Shown one piece after another: positions 51,701-64,000 of a stretch of DNA of 64,000 bases (the first letter of the stretch is position 1; the number at the start of each line of letters is the position of its first letter). Made by a program: the position numbers and the translations under genes. Below the pieces are notes generated by a model, which worked only from the letters and a program-made list of their open reading frames with translations, was not told the DNA's origin and made no database searches. The DNA lies in assembly GCF_000004075.3 (NCBI RefSeq), contig NC_026658.2, forward strand, positions 26,090,075 through 26,154,074. The letters run 5' to 3'. Origin of the DNA: Cucumis sativus. Taxonomy: Eukaryota > Streptophyta > Magnoliopsida > Cucurbitales > Cucurbitaceae.

Positions 51701-53450
51701 GGTCAATCAAATGAGAGGTTTTTAAATCACTTATCCCCACACACACACACATATATCATATATATCATATATATGGTATATAAAACAAACCACAATCCAG
51801 CATTATCATGTCCACCACCCCCTCCTCCTCTTCCTCTTTTTTATGATCATGACATTTCTTCATTTCCTTTCCTTTGTTATAAAATTATATATAGTCAAAT
51901 TTTAATTAAAACATATTATTTTTATTGTTATTAACAAATAAATAAATGAAAACAACATAATCTTTCAACATTGGATCTTAAACACCAAGATGAAATGATG
52001 TCAAAACCATGTGATCCATACAAATCTCCTTCTGTAATAATACACCACACCCACCAGATATCACACGCCTCTTTCTTTTCTTGTCATCTATTTAACTAAT
52101 TTAATAACAACTTCCATTTATTACCTATGTTTCCCCAATTAGTAGGGTGGTCATCCGTTAAACGGGTCGGTTTTGTACAAAAATTGGAGACCAAAAACCG
52201 ACCTAGTTGAAATTAATAATAATTGAAGATATTAGTCAAAACAAAAACTTACAAATCCTTTGATACCACGAATTTGACCAAAGAAGTTTATGCGGATAGA
52301 AAACGTATTATTTAGTATTACTTCCAAGAAAAGAAATGAATAGAGGGTTTATGTATTTATGAGAAACTGTTTTTATTGTGTTTTGATGTAAGAGGTAGAA
52401 GGAAAGAAAGAAAGATATGTGTGAATAATGTATAGATCAAGAGATTCAAAAGGTGATACATATGGATTATATTTGAAGAAGAGGAAGAGATGAGAACAAG
52501 GGTCAGAAATTAATGGATGAGTGTTGTGTTAACGAAGAAAGAAGGAGAATAAAAGAACGAATTTGATTGTGTCAGCAAGGTGTGTATAAAGGAAACCCAC
52601 ATGGAGCAGAAGTCACAAACAAAATTGAACTGAATTAAAATAATGCAAATGGGTGATGAGCTCATCTTTTGATGAACTTTCTTTAGATTTTTTTATACAA
52701 ATATTTTAATGGTGGGTGTGGCTGACGTCTGAATCTCAAACTTATTTAAATATAAATTAATAATTAATAAACAAAAGCCAAAAGCTAAATAATGTTTACC
52801 AAAAATTTCGCTTTTTAATCTAAGTTTTGATTAGTGGGAAGTCCATTGGATGCAGCGTATGCAGACAGATTGGTGCACATGGCAGTAAAAATTTAAACTT
52901 TTAATTTTTAGTTCTTCATCTCTTTCATTAGCTTTGAGATTGCAGGTAATAAATTAAATTTAATTGATTTTGGAGAAAAATCAGCAACTGGGTCATCGTC
53001 TTTATCGTCAAATTTTATAAAATTTCTTTCCAAAATCCAACTGGGTTTTGTTTTGTTTTGTTAAATTAATATACCCATCCTCCCTCTTGAGTCTTGATCA
53101 GTTGGTGTGTGCTGGTGGATTATCCGAAGGAAGATCAAGAACTGATGTGGGTATTTATTTTGGAAGTGGGAAGAGCATTGCTTTTGTAATTAATTAGTTT
53201 TGTACTTTTAATTTAAAACCCTCTGATTTGAAAGATTCTGATTCTGATGGATACTGTTTGTATTTGTATAATTCTATTCCGCTTACCCAAATTAAATATT
53301 CATATCAAGCATTAAAAGATTTATTCTTTAATCTCATCAATGCCATATTACTTTTCACCCACACATCACATAAGCGATTGAGAAAGCTCTGTTTTCCCAT
53401 TAGCTTTTCGTTTTCTTTGTTTTTTTCTTTCTGCGTGTGTGTGTGTGTGT
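48750..53450. other. AT-rich intergenic region between catalase B and the NIN-like gene
   Basis: The beginning contains the catalase B 3' untranslated region (aataaa near 48912). The rest is AT-rich with (CA)n/(TA)n simple sequence at 51741-51779 and a (GT)n run at 53433-53452. An open stretch at 51519-51725 has no recognisable similarity. Upstream regulatory DNA of the NIN-like gene probably occupies the last part. Confidence 0.45.
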
Positions 53451-54342
53451 GTTAACTGTTAAGAGAAGAGAGTGTGCAAGTTGACTTTACAGCGAGAATT
53501 CCAAAGCCGGACGCAAAGGGGGAGTTGGGTTGATGAAAAAACTTATGTGGGGTCATGCTCGAACTTCGAAGGAAGAATCTTCAGCATTAGAATCATACTG
53601 AATAAAGCAGTACTTACAAGGAAAGGGGGCTGAAGAGAGGCATTATTGGGAGAAGGACTTTGGTATTTTTGTGGTTTTGGGCTGCAAAAATGAAAAAAGC
53701 TTTCTGAAGAAATCATTCTTCATTTCTGCAGAGTTTCTCGTGTTCCTATTCTTCAGACACTTCTTCTTCCTGCCCATTTCAGGAACAGTGCAGGAATTAT
53801 ATAACTAACCTTTTGGGAATCTTTTTGAATCTTTCAAATTTGTGAGTTCAGAACTATTTATTCTTCTTTGTTGGGTTTCCTCCTCCTTCTTCCTCTTCCT
53901 CTTCTTCTTCCTCTTCCTCTTCCTCTTCTTCTTTGTTTTGGAATTTTTGGTGTGTTTGTTAGGTTGTCTTTCTTAGTGGGAGAATCAGTCGGTGAAACTT
54001 TGGCAAATATGATTCTGAAAAGAAACTTTATTGTATTTTGATCCTACTTTCTTTTTGTGCTTTTAGTGAATACTAAGCTTTTTTGACTGTGGGGTTTTCT
54101 CTGTGTTTGTTAAAAGTCTCCTTCGGTGGCTAACTTTGTTCTCTGAAGCTGTCCTTGTTTCATATAGAATCCACTGAATATGTTTCTTATAATATTCAAC
54201 AGGTTGGTTCTTCCTAAACATGGAATGGAATTTCTTCTTCTGGGTTTGTATCTGATATTGGATCGGTTTAAGAAGCTATATCTGAATCAGTGGTAAGAAG
54301 TTCGTTCAAAGCATCTTGGAGTTTTCTGGGGAGTTCTCTTTT
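53451..54342 (+). promoter_or_regulatory. Leader region of the NIN-like protein gene, with a pyrimidine-rich tract and a uORF
   Basis: The region before the ATG at 54343 has leader-like composition: less AT-rich than the upstream spacer, a TC/CTT-rich tract at 53880-53935, and a plausible splice acceptor (attcaacag) just before 54202, suggesting an intron in the leader. Several upstream ATGs occur; the most gene-like opens a 22-codon uORF at 53533. The transcription start is unknown. Confidence 0.45.
53533..53601 (+). CDS. Candidate upstream open reading frame (22 codons)
   Basis: ATG at 53533 to TGA at 53599-53601, encoding MKKLMWGHARTSKEESSALE then Ser-Tyr. It lies about 740 bases before the main start of the NIN-like protein, in the probable leader. 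If transcribed and not spliced out it would lower main-frame translation. The peptide resembles no protein I know; it may be chance. Confidence 0.3.
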   Translation: MKKLMWGHARTSKEESSALESY

Positions 54343-57300
54343 ATGGACGATGGTATGTTATCACCAGCTACAATGCTGGATGCTCCAGCTGAAACTGCCA
54401 TGGATTTGGACTACATGGATGGGTTGTTTTTGGATGGTTGTTGGTTAGAAACAGCTGATGGTACCGAGTTTCTTCATACTAGCCCTTCAAGCTTCGGTGT
54501 CAACTTAGACGCTTTGATTGGATGGCCTGCTACAGAGATGAATGGTGATTTTAACATGACCCAGATTTCAAGAAGTAATCAAGAAGAAGAAAGGAAAATC
54601 TCGACTGATGAGATGTCTTTGGGGAGGAAAAGAATCGATATGGGGCAAGAAGGATGCTCTGGTCAGTCAGAAAACAATGGTTTTGGAGGTTCTGAATTGT
54701 GTAGAAGATTGTGGATAGGACCTGGGGAACATCTGGGTACTCCAACTTCTGTGATGGAGAGATTGATTACAGCTGTTGGGTATATCAAAGATTTTGTAAG
54801 AGACAAAGATGTTCTTGTACAAGTATGGGTGCCTATAAATAGAGGGGGAAGAAGTGTTCTCATCACAAATGATCTCCCATTCTCTCAGAATTCTAGCTGC
54901 ACAAGACTCACTAAATATCGCGACGTCTCTGTGACATATGAATTCACTGCTGATGAAGATTCTAAAAAAGCTTTGGGATTGCCTGGTCGGGTTTTCTCGA
55001 GGAAGGTTCCAGAGTGGACTCCTGATGTTCGATTCTTTAGAAGCGACGAATACCCGAGAGTCAATCATGCTCACGAACACGATGTACGTGGAACTGTAGC
55101 ACTTCCTATTTTTGAACAAGGTAGCAAGAACTGTTTAGGAGTCATTGAAGTTGTCATGGTTACCCAGCAGATCAAATATGGTTCAGAACTTGAGAATGTT
55201 TGCAAAGCTCTTGAGGTTCGTCTCTTTCATATTTTATCTTCAAATTTTTACCTTTCACCTTTTATCCTTCTTCTTTGCTACATTTACTTCATGGCTAACA
55301 TGACATATGAATTCACTTCATGGTTCGGATTTGTTAAAATTGTATATCATTAATTTCTATCATTGGACTCGTAGAAAAACAGCTTAAAAACTCATGAACT
55401 CACAAACATACAAGAAGTGTTATTTCCTTTATCAACGCTTGAATGTTTAAATAGAGAAAAAGATGGTTGCTTACTAATAGCCTATAAGGTCAGTAGTTTA
55501 ATGGTAAAGAATTCGTTTAAAACACTGCTTTTTGGTGTCATTCATGAATCAAAACTATCCTATCTGTTTATGTGAATTTGATTTCTCAACACTGAAGATG
55601 AATCGGGGTCGAGATAAAACTTTGTGGAAGTTCGAAGTACGGTGTTGACATTTTTGTTTTGGCTGCAGGCAGTCAAGCTTAGGAGCTCTGATGTTATGGG
55701 CCACCCGAATAAAAAGGTAACTGAATGAAATTCATTTGACAGAACTGAATATGCAACATTTTTCACGTTGTTCATTTGAACATCAAATTTTTATTTGCAC
55801 TAAAAATCTTATCTCTTGATCCTCTCTTTCAGCAGGTATTTAACAGGTCCAACGAAGCTGTATTACAAGAGATTCAAAACACTTTGAAATCAGCTTGTGA
55901 AACGCATGGCTTGCCTTTGGCACAAACCTGGGCATCGTGTATGCAACAAAGTAGAGGGGGTTGCCGGCACTCGGATGAGAACTACAGTTGCTGCGTATCT
56001 ACGGTAGACCGAGCTTGCTTTGTTGCCGATCAGCGAATTCAGGAATTTCATGAGGCATGCTCTGAGCATCATTTGCTAAAAGGCGAAGGCATTGTTGGGA
56101 TGGCATTTAAATCTAACGAGCCATGTTTCTCAAGTGATATTACGTCCTTTTGTAACACAGAATATCCTCTTTCTCACCATGCCAAGCTGTTTGGATTACA
56201 TGCTGCAGTTGCAATACGCCTTCGTTGCATTTATATTAGTAAAACTGATTTCGTACTAGAGTTCTTCCTGCCTGTAAATTGTAGAAATCCTGAAGATCAG
56301 AGAGTGCTACTCACTTCATTGTCCACAATTATACAACGATCTTGCAGGAGCCTGCGTCTAGTAACAGATAGGGAGTGCAGCGAGGAAAATATGCAACAAT
56401 CTTATAGAAGTTTACATCTTGTTACAGATGTTAAACTTGGGGAACAAAGCAAGTTTCCATTTGGAGAGGCAGGTTTCGTTGCAAATGGAAGATCCGCTAT
56501 GCAGGAAATGAGTAAGGTACAAAACCATCAGTTAGAAACGAGTCATCCAACAACTTCATCTGTTCAAAACATCCAACAACATAGTGGCTTTGTCTCATTT
56601 TTCCAGGGGGGCAAACCATCGGAAGTCTTAAGTTCCTCTGGTTACCAGCATCGTGGATTTAATTACGATCTGAACGGAGTTGTCGAGGACAGTGAAGAGT
56701 GCGCAACTGTTGGTAATGGTAGCTTTCCTGATGTAGGTTTGGGAAAAACTGGTGAGAAAAGACGAACCAAGGTGGACAAGACTATCACCTTACAAGTTCT
56801 TCGGCAATATTTTGCGGGTAGCTTAAAAGATGCTGCAAAGAGCATTGGAGGTACTAATCTACTGTTTTATCTGGTAAAGTTTTAGTGCAAATTATATAGT
56901 TTTTCCTCCTTTAGACATATGAGTCTTGAAAAACGGCCTATATATACAAGTAATGTAACTAAGTATGTTTTAGCTTGAAATAGAATCATGGTAGGCTGCT
57001 TTTGGAAGTGTTGAAGATATGAGTTATTGTCATATGCTGTTTTACATCTTAGTGAAGATAGCTGTGAACTTTTAACATTCTTTTTATCATCAAAATTTTT
57101 CATCTTTAACTCATTTCCTTCCTATTTCAGTTTGTCCTACCACATTGAAAAGGATATGTCGGCAACATGGGATTAAACGTTGGCCTTCTCGGAAAATAAA
57201 AAAGGTCGGTCACTCATTGCAGAAACTCCAGCTCGTAATTGACTCGGTGGAAGGCGCATCTGGTGCTTTTCAAATTGGATCCTTGTATTCTAATTTCCAG

Positions 57301-58020
57301 GAGTTGGCGTCTCCAAATCTATCAGGTTCAGGTTCAGGTCCACCTTTTGGTGCAAAGATGGGAGATTGCCTGAAAACATCAAATGAAGTTGGTATGAGCA
57401 ACCTCCAAGGTGCAGCATCAAAATCTCCATCCTCTTCATGTAGCCAAAGCTCGAGTTCGAGCCAATGCTTTTCTAGTCGAAGCAATCAAAATCTTCCCCA
57501 TTGGAACGAAGCCGGAAGTGAAGATCAAATGGGTGGTGGAGTGAATCCTTGTGATGGAGAGCTAAAGAGGGTCAAAAGTGAAGTAGAGATACATGTATCG
57601 ATTATGGAAGGATCAAACGTTCCACGAAGATCCCAAAGCTGCAAATCTCTATGCAAACATCCAGCCACAGAATGTGCAATGCACACAGCAAAAGAAAGCA
57701 ATGGGATGGCGGAAGCAGTCGAAGTTCAGAGAGTAAAAGTCAGCTTTGGGGAGGAGAAAATCCGTTTTCGAGTGCACAACCGGTGGGGATACGAAGAGTT
57801 ACTGAATGAAATCGCAAAACGATTTAGTATCAGTGACATAAGTAAATTTGATCTCAAGTATTTAGATGATGAATCTGAATGGGTGTTAATAACAAGTGAT
57901 ACAGATCTGCAGGAGTGTTTTCATGTTTACAAATCATCTCAGGTCCAAACAATAAAACTATCGCTTCAGGTGTCTCGTCGCCATAAGAGAAACTATCTTG
58001 CAAGCAGTGGCTTCTCATGA
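54343..58020 (+). CDS. NLP: NIN-like protein (NLP) transcription factor, RWP-RK and PB1 domains
   Basis: Nitrate-responsive transcription factor that binds nitrate-responsive elements in the nucleus. Four exons close in phase: 54343-55215, 55669-55716, 55833-56850 and 57131-58020, giving 942 residues, usual for NLPs. The start is the first in-frame ATG (MDDGMLSPATMLDAP); the open frame extends upstream only through non-ATG codons. Residues 20-60 carry the acidic MDLDYMDGLFLDGCWLET. A GAF-like nitrate-response region spans about 130-550 (PTSVMERLITAVGYIKDF, FSRKVPEWTPDVRFF, HDVRGTVALPIFE). RWP-RK is at about 620-667 (KTITLQVLRQYFAGSLKDAA then GIKRWPSRKIKKV), split by the last intron inside SIGV. 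PB1 is at about 844-925 (VKVSFGEEKIRFRVHNRWGY, DDESEWVLITSDTDLQE). Oddities are a 60-bp in-frame repeat at 56331-56450 and a possible NAGNAG acceptor before exon 3. Likely nearest to Arabidopsis NLP4/NLP5. Confidence 0.96.
56331..56450 (+). repeat. 60-bp in-frame duplication inside the NIN-like gene
   Basis: Unit 1 (56331-56390) encodes IQRSCRSLRLVTDRECSEEN and unit 2 (56391-56450) MQQSYRSLHLVTDVKLGEQS. The nucleotide units are clearly related but diverged, with a period of exactly 60 bases, so the frame is unbroken. It sits at the end of the GAF-like region before the low-complexity linker. Confidence 0.6.
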
Positions 58021-60270
58021 ACTTGCAATGACAGACATTGCAAGAAAGCTAATGGAGGAGCCACAAATCTTCTTCATTTCCCATTTTCTAAAAGGACTCA
58101 AATTTTACAACAACAACAACAACAAAAAAAAAAAAGGGTCTTTGTTTTTAGATTTTCAGGTGGAAACTGGAAAGTGGAAAGTGGAAAGGCATGAATGAGT
58201 ATGCAAATATATTTTCCTGAATTTGAAGACAAGAAAGTCCATTCAACTATTGAAGGCATCTTTTTGTGCCTTTGTTTTAAGAAGCAAGCCAAAGGTTGTG
58301 TCCTTTGGGGTTACATGTTGGCAATGCCATGACAAGTGACAACTACCTCGTATGTAAATTACCTCTCTTCTTTTTTTCCCTTTTCTTTTTGGCAATTGGA
58401 AAAATAGATTTCTTTTTCTTTTTGACTTTTGGGGTTTGTATGTAAATTTGACTTGTTGAGGGTGACATAATTGTGGCTGAGCTGGGAAAGACTTTTTTGA
58501 AGAAACAAATATTTTATATGCTCTGACATCAACTTCTCTGTTGGCAATAAAATTATGGATAATATTTATTGCATATTATTGTTATTATTAAAATTTCAAT
58601 GGAACTCATTCATTCATTCATTCATTTGAAAAATGAGATTCGGATGAGAACGTAAAGCAAAGCAAGAATCCAGTTGATATGGTGCGATGGGTGGCAGCTA
58701 AGCTTCCGATTTTATTCTTCTCTCAAGAATCTTCCCTATCCAATTCACCATAGTGCTATGCTATCAAATTCTCTCTATTTTATTATTAACAACTCCAAAT
58801 TCTTTTCTTTCTTTTTTTTTTTCTTTCTTTATTCTTACATAGTTTTAATTTTAGGGTTCGTCGAGGTCGTTCTAGATAGCAATTTACAAGAGAAAGGAAA
58901 AAATAAAATAAAACAAGTATTATTTTAATATAATTAATTAATTTGACCATTTTGATGTTTGATTTATAGTCTCAACACTAATTTAATTACAATTATTTAG
59001 TTATTCGTAAAATGTTGGTTATAGTCTCCAAAAAAAAAAAAAAAGAAAAAAGAAAAAAAAAACACTTCTACGTCATATTTATTTATTTATTGTTTTATAT
59101 TAAGCTAGAAGTATCATGAACGTGCTTTCCCACAAAACATTTTTAATGTTGAGTTGTTGGTATCTTTGCTAAGAAAATCCTAGTAGCTCCATTAGTATTT
59201 TGTATCTGATTCTAATCACCAATATATGGTATAAAAATATTTTTTGTACAGGAAGGAACAAAACGGTGAGTGAATAAAATAAGTGATCATATCCCAGCTT
59301 GGGTTGTATTGTATTGTAGCTACTTAATTTGATGAGAAATATTTATTCCTTCTTCCATCAAAATAATTTTTATCATACTTTTGACTTCAATTTTTCCAAC
59401 ATAACTATTGATAATTATTTCATGATGTGATTTGGGAGTTTTGAAAATCATGAGAACTGACGCAAGCCAAAATGGTCTATTCAGTGCGGAAAACATGTTT
59501 ACTTTAAAATCATTGGATTCCATTGATAATTTATGTCCCATACTCCCATTGTTGTGATCATATATTATAATTGAAGCAACAAAATGATCAAATTCAACAA
59601 CATAGGCGAAGTGAGTGAGGTTGAGTAGGTAAAAATTACTATGTACCCTACTTCCTTTGAGATTATAGCATGTATGTATATTAAAAACATAAAAATAAAC
59701 CCCTCAGCTAACGTGAAAATAACTCATCTTATAAATAGGATAGCTAAATTAGCCATTAAACAAAGTGCTATAATTGGAGGTGGGAGAATTTTGTGACCTC
59801 TAGTTCAAACAGCAATGGATGCTAAAGGGAAAAAATATAGCTTCATGAGCAGTCCTGATCGAATATCTAATCACCAAGAAAATCATTAACAGCTCGATGA
59901 ACAAACCTGCATAGCTACTTTGGATTTTTGAAAATTAAAACAAGAATATTCACTAATTAACATGATGATCAACGATATTAGAATTGTCTGATATCGTTAA
60001 TCTTAACTTAAATGGTTTTTTTTTTTTTGGATTGTAGGGAAGCAACGGCTTATATAAATTACAAATTAAGAAAATAACTTACACTAACTTGTATGGAAAT
60101 TTCACTATACAACTTAGAAGCTACTATATATAAATATATTTTCTTTCTTTCCTTTCTTTATTGGCGTTTAAGCATGTGTGTGTGCCAATGAATGAATGCG
60201 CCAAACCTTCGAAAGCCTACCAAACCCTTCTTTGGCTCTTCATCTGTGATGCAAATTCAATTATAACTCT
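58021..60270. other. Convergent 3' flanks of the NIN-like and NPC1 genes
   Basis: Contains the 3' untranslated region of the NIN-like gene, with an (AAC)n/poly-A tract at 58108-58136, then AT-rich spacer with an (ATTC)n microsatellite at 58604-58626, and finally the 3' end of NPC1. Open stretches at 58359-58547, 58674-58928 and 59320-59541 show nothing recognisable. Confidence 0.5.
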
Positions 60271-63200
60271 TTATGACTGAGACGAAGTAGAGGGTCGATT
60301 GTCCTGTTGCTCGACGAATACACATCTCGAAGGTGGACCGAACAAGCTCAACACTACCTGCAGCAATAGATGATGTTTTCATAAATACATGTCAAATTTG
60401 ATTGGGTGATTACATTGCAGAATATCAAGAATTTGGTATAATTACCCATCACAATTCATCAAAAAGGTACAATAAGGAAATATTGTAGATCAAATAAGGA
60501 GAAATATCCAAAATGGTGTAAGAAATTAATTAGTGAAATCAAATTTTCACGTGCAAATGTGGTCTAATAAGTTACACGAATAACCCGAACCAATCCAACC
60601 CAAACTTGCACCTAACAACCTCTTGTACAGAAGAAGCACATCTATACTTACCGGCAAGAATACGAGGCCGTGCAAAAACCCAAGAAGAACTAATGCCAAG
60701 TACACATGGAAATAATAGACCTGCAGAACATAGATAGAAGATATAAATGGACCTCGCAAATAGATTACTTAAAATTGAAATTTTGGGGGAGATGAGGGGG
60801 GTTTGAAATTAATACCACAAAAACTTCAGTTCTAGAGAAGCAAAGTACAAGGACCCCGACTAGCTTTGTTAGTGTGATTCCACTGCAAAACATCAGTATA
60901 AAATAAATGAATACTGGCAAATAAATTGGATAAAGAATGATAAAAACTAAACGAGGTTAATTTTCCAAGATTTCATATCTAAGCAGAGCTCCACTATAAG
61001 ACATCGCAAATGGTACCTAAGAACAGATGCTCCCATTGTACTAAGAGCCTCCTTCATCCGTTGATTCCTATCTCCGCTGCTTACCTGTGAGGGAAAGGAG
61101 GATAAACAATAAATAAATAAGAAAATGCACGAGTAGTGATAGCAGTGTATAACCAATTCTGATTGAGAGATTATAGGCTGTCCTTTGTGGCAACGGTATG
61201 ATCATTATGCCTCTAGTCACTAGTTTAGCCAAAGATGTTAAATAATCCGACTAATTTCCGTATGATACTAATTGTTAAGTTGTGGATTTTATATTACACA
61301 AAGGAAACTCCCTATGAAAAGATTATGAATATGGTTGACTTTTAGTAGAGTGCATTAATGAAAAATGAAATCATGTACTGACCGAGAAAGCATGTGTCAA
61401 ATGCACACAAAATTCAACAGCAATTCCCACAGACATGACAAGATTGACGACAGAGATTGCGTTCAATTGGATATTCAAAATTGCCATCACGCCCTGCAAA
61501 GTATTATCTTGTCAGCAAAGGGTAAGATTTATATAAACATCTGATAGATATTAAAAGAATTAAACTAACTTCTAATATAGCATTCCAGAGATATTTAGGT
61601 ATAAAGAAAATACCATGAGATCCACAATAATCATTGCCAACACCAACAAAATGATAGCCGAGGTCCATAAGCTACGACAAAGAAATCAAGCACGAGGAAG
61701 CTTAGTTAGCACATTTGAAGAAGAGAAAAATATCTGTTTACGTGAATGCCAGAAACACCATCACTAACCTGCATGTGATGATCAGGCACACAATAAAAAC
61801 CGCACCTGGAAAGGAGTAAAAGAATTTAAAATCAGTGCTTTTCAACCTTTCAGTATCACCAAGACATCATTTACAGCTTTTTGGGGATAAGAATTTTCCT
61901 TAAAAGGTCTCGTATAAAAATAAGTGAAGGAAAAATAAGCACAAAGCGCTTGATATCATCATCACGGAGGACAAAGTTGTATTACAGGAAGTGCAAGGTA
62001 GCCTTCCACACTATTTATTAAACAAAGCACGCACAAATGTCCTTATTTACTGACCAATAGCAATGGCAAGGTTGATCAATGCTGTCCTCCATATATTGAG
62101 GTATTGCTCAAAAAACATGTAAAATACAGAGTATGGAAAGATCTCTATCTGCAAATGACAAGGAGGGTAAGTTCAAGATTAAGCTAATGCAACAGAAGCA
62201 AGTAGTTCAAAGAAAGAATTAAGGTTAAATAGTGTTCAAAAGCAGTTCGTCCCTGAATTCAATCAAATGTTGAAATCAAGTGAAAGGCAAAATTATTGGT
62301 TCAAAATAACATGATAAGAAAGAGAATCAAACTAAAATTGTAGTTGAAAATTTTACCTTCAAAGAATCAGAAAGCCTCGAACTCAATTCTTGAGCAGCCC
62401 TCATTGAATTAATATAGTCAACCTGATAATTTTTTAATATTTACAAAAATCAAGAACATTTTTCTAAAACAAGAATTATATTCTTTACATACAACTATCT
62501 AAATCACAATTAGTAACCGACCACACCACACCTGCTTATTCAGGGGAGTATGGTATGTTCTGAAAGAGGATGCTTGAATAACACCATTTTCATAGTCTAG
62601 TGAATAAAAAATAAAAACGAAAGTGTTAGATTAAGGTAGTAAGAAATATTCCACTCTGAGTTAGCATATTATTGTCCAATAATGCAATAGAAGGAATTCA
62701 ATCCTGCAAACCTTTCAGATCAACACTGCTGGTGTATGCCCCATGACCTCCTTTAGCACAATCAGCAGAAGGTAGAGCACTAAGGAACCATGGCAATTTC
62801 TCCTTAAATTGGGCAGTAGATGGCCTACCACCATTTAGATCCGAATGAAGAAAGCACTGCATAATTCCTAAGCATTAATATTTACAAATTTTAGGATGAA
62901 ATTAGCACCCATGACTCAGGATTGGCTGCTAATTTAGCAAAATACTGAAAAGCAACCAAGGAGAAGTTATTTGTTATCTGTAATCCAACTTAAAGGGAGT
63001 CGTTACCGTTGTACAATCTTTGCATACTCCATTCAGACCACAAGAACCACCACCACCGCTTGAAGTACAGCAAGGGGGCTGAAAAAGACTAAATTCAGTA
63101 AATTTAAGAAGATAACGTACAGGGCACAGAAACTACCAACAATTCTCAAAATTTTCAAAAAATAATGAACCAACTATTATCACCTCACCAATATATCTTA

Positions 63201-63768
63201 TAATTGGTAAAATATAAAACAACCACGTAGTTACAAGTAAAATGAACTTCAAAGGGTAAAATCATTGCATCAGAAAGAAGAGAAATAAAGATAAAACCAA
63301 ATATAGAAAACCAAACCAATTGTGGAATCAACAATAGTTTGCAGCTATGCCATGATGTTATTTCACAAGAAATTTTTCAAAGGAACCACATGACCTGATC
63401 ATCAGGGGGGCAATAGCTCCCATTTGTGAACTTCCGACAACATCCAAATGCTTCGGGAGATATCCACACAAGATAATCATCAAGCCATGAAGCAGCTGGT
63501 TTGGCAATGAAACTTGACTCTGGTATTAGTGAAGCTTTTGCAATCTACAGGAAAGAGGAAAAAATAAAGACATAAAAATCCTTGGTTTGAAAAAAATAAT
63601 GTGACATAAGCCATAATAAAACAGCAAAAAATTTGGAGCACATAAAAAATATTGGAAAAGACATACATTTTCCTGTGAAAATGAAATGGCGATAGACATA
63701 CCTCATTTAAAAGAGAGTCTGAGTCACATTGACTGATGGAGCATAATTGGTTTGTCTGTCTTGATTCT
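60271..63768 (-). CDS. NPC1: NPC1-like intracellular sterol transporter, C-terminal part (runs off right edge)
   Basis: Polytopic membrane protein of the NPC1/RND family, exporting sterols (and perhaps sphingolipids) from the vacuolar/endosomal membrane. Fourteen exons lie here: about 63768-63702, 63544-63395, 63078-63007, 62856-62712, 62596-62532, 62422-62357, 62148-62055, 61805-61769, 61671-61614, 61493-61383, 61084-61017, 60882-60816, 60720-60652 and 60357-60271; all internal joins keep phase. The first contains [17 protein letters not shown]. Motifs: [20 protein letters not shown], the Cys-rich [33 protein letters not shown] membrane segments [20 protein letters not shown] and [53 protein letters not shown] and [16 protein letters not shown], ending RPSTSSQS. 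The N-terminal domain and sterol-sensing domain are outside. The start of the first listed exon is approximate. Family call very secure. Confidence 0.95.
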
Positions 63769-64000
63769 GAGCTGAGCATAGTAAGAGAATATCAGCATGG
63801 CAACAAGAGAGAGAGAGAGAGTATATGAAAACAGTCCATCCTCGATATTACCACTTTTGTATTACAAAGGCTTGTACTATGATAGTTACCATGTTGTAGA
63901 GAATCCATATAAAATATATATTACGGTTCATCACAAAATGGTAAAGGACTATATCATGAAAATAGGTTGGCACAGTATATTTATTTAGAGTTGAAAGGAA

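Noticed and set aside
51519-51725. 68-codon frame upstream of the NIN-like gene
   Set aside because: No similarity, no neighbouring exons, and atypical composition.
55480-55565. tRNA-like sequence (agtttaatggtaaag and a T-arm-like ttcatgaatc) in the first intron of the NIN-like gene
   Set aside because: Acceptor and anticodon stems do not pair and no B-box consensus is present; probably chance or a degraded fragment.

Overview
This window is nuclear DNA of a eudicot plant. Genes are split by many AT-rich GT-AG introns, spacers are long and AT-rich with microsatellites and small inverted-repeat elements, and the proteins are plant-type (catalase, NIN-like RWP-RK/PB1 factor, B2 cyclin, NPC1, peroxisomal acyl-activating enzyme). 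The protein sequences and repeat style suggest a cucurbit, perhaps Cucumis; that is an impression, not a proof. I rebuilt exons by hand from splice signals and reading phase. Every complete gene closes in phase to a length normal for its family, which is the main support for the models.

Layout: (1) 1-2018, minus: 5' part of a GT106 O-fucosyltransferase-like gene running off the left edge. (2) 3970-5235, minus: decayed pentatricopeptide-repeat (PPR) locus. (3) 6456-8465 and 10887-12998, minus: two tandem acyl-activating enzymes sharing one intron position; only the first ends in the peroxisomal signal SKL. (4) 14694-17161, minus: dolichol-phosphate mannosyltransferase subunit 1, head to head with SmD3 (17569-19422, plus) across a 407-bp shared promoter with Site II motifs and a telobox. 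(5) 20599-26287, minus: 812-residue BTB/POZ protein of the At2g30600 type. (6) 29322-31924, minus: B2-type cyclin with three M-phase (MSA) promoter elements. (7) 32.6-40.1 kb: AT-rich spacer with small transposon-like elements and two orphan Site II clusters. (8) 40133-43584 and 45931-48749, plus: tandem catalase genes with a shared promoter block. (9) 54343-58020, plus: NIN-like protein with a long leader. (10) 60271-63768, minus: 3' part of an NPC1 sterol transporter running off the right edge.

The order O-fucosyltransferase, PPR, acyl-activating enzyme, DPMS1, SmD3, B2 cyclin, catalase, NLP matches, from memory, the duplicated Arabidopsis chromosome 1 blocks near At1g20550-At1g20640 and At1g76270-At1g76350. 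It is an ancient conserved neighbourhood, not an operon. Functional links are loose: two peroxisomal families (acyl-CoA ligases and catalases), secretory glycosylation (DPMS1, O-fucosyltransferase) and cell-cycle/nitrate control. I found no clearly new biological system. The best leads are targeting divergence in both tandem pairs, the promoter block conserved between the catalases, the MSA cluster, a candidate uORF in the NLP leader, and the orphan promoter-like islands.
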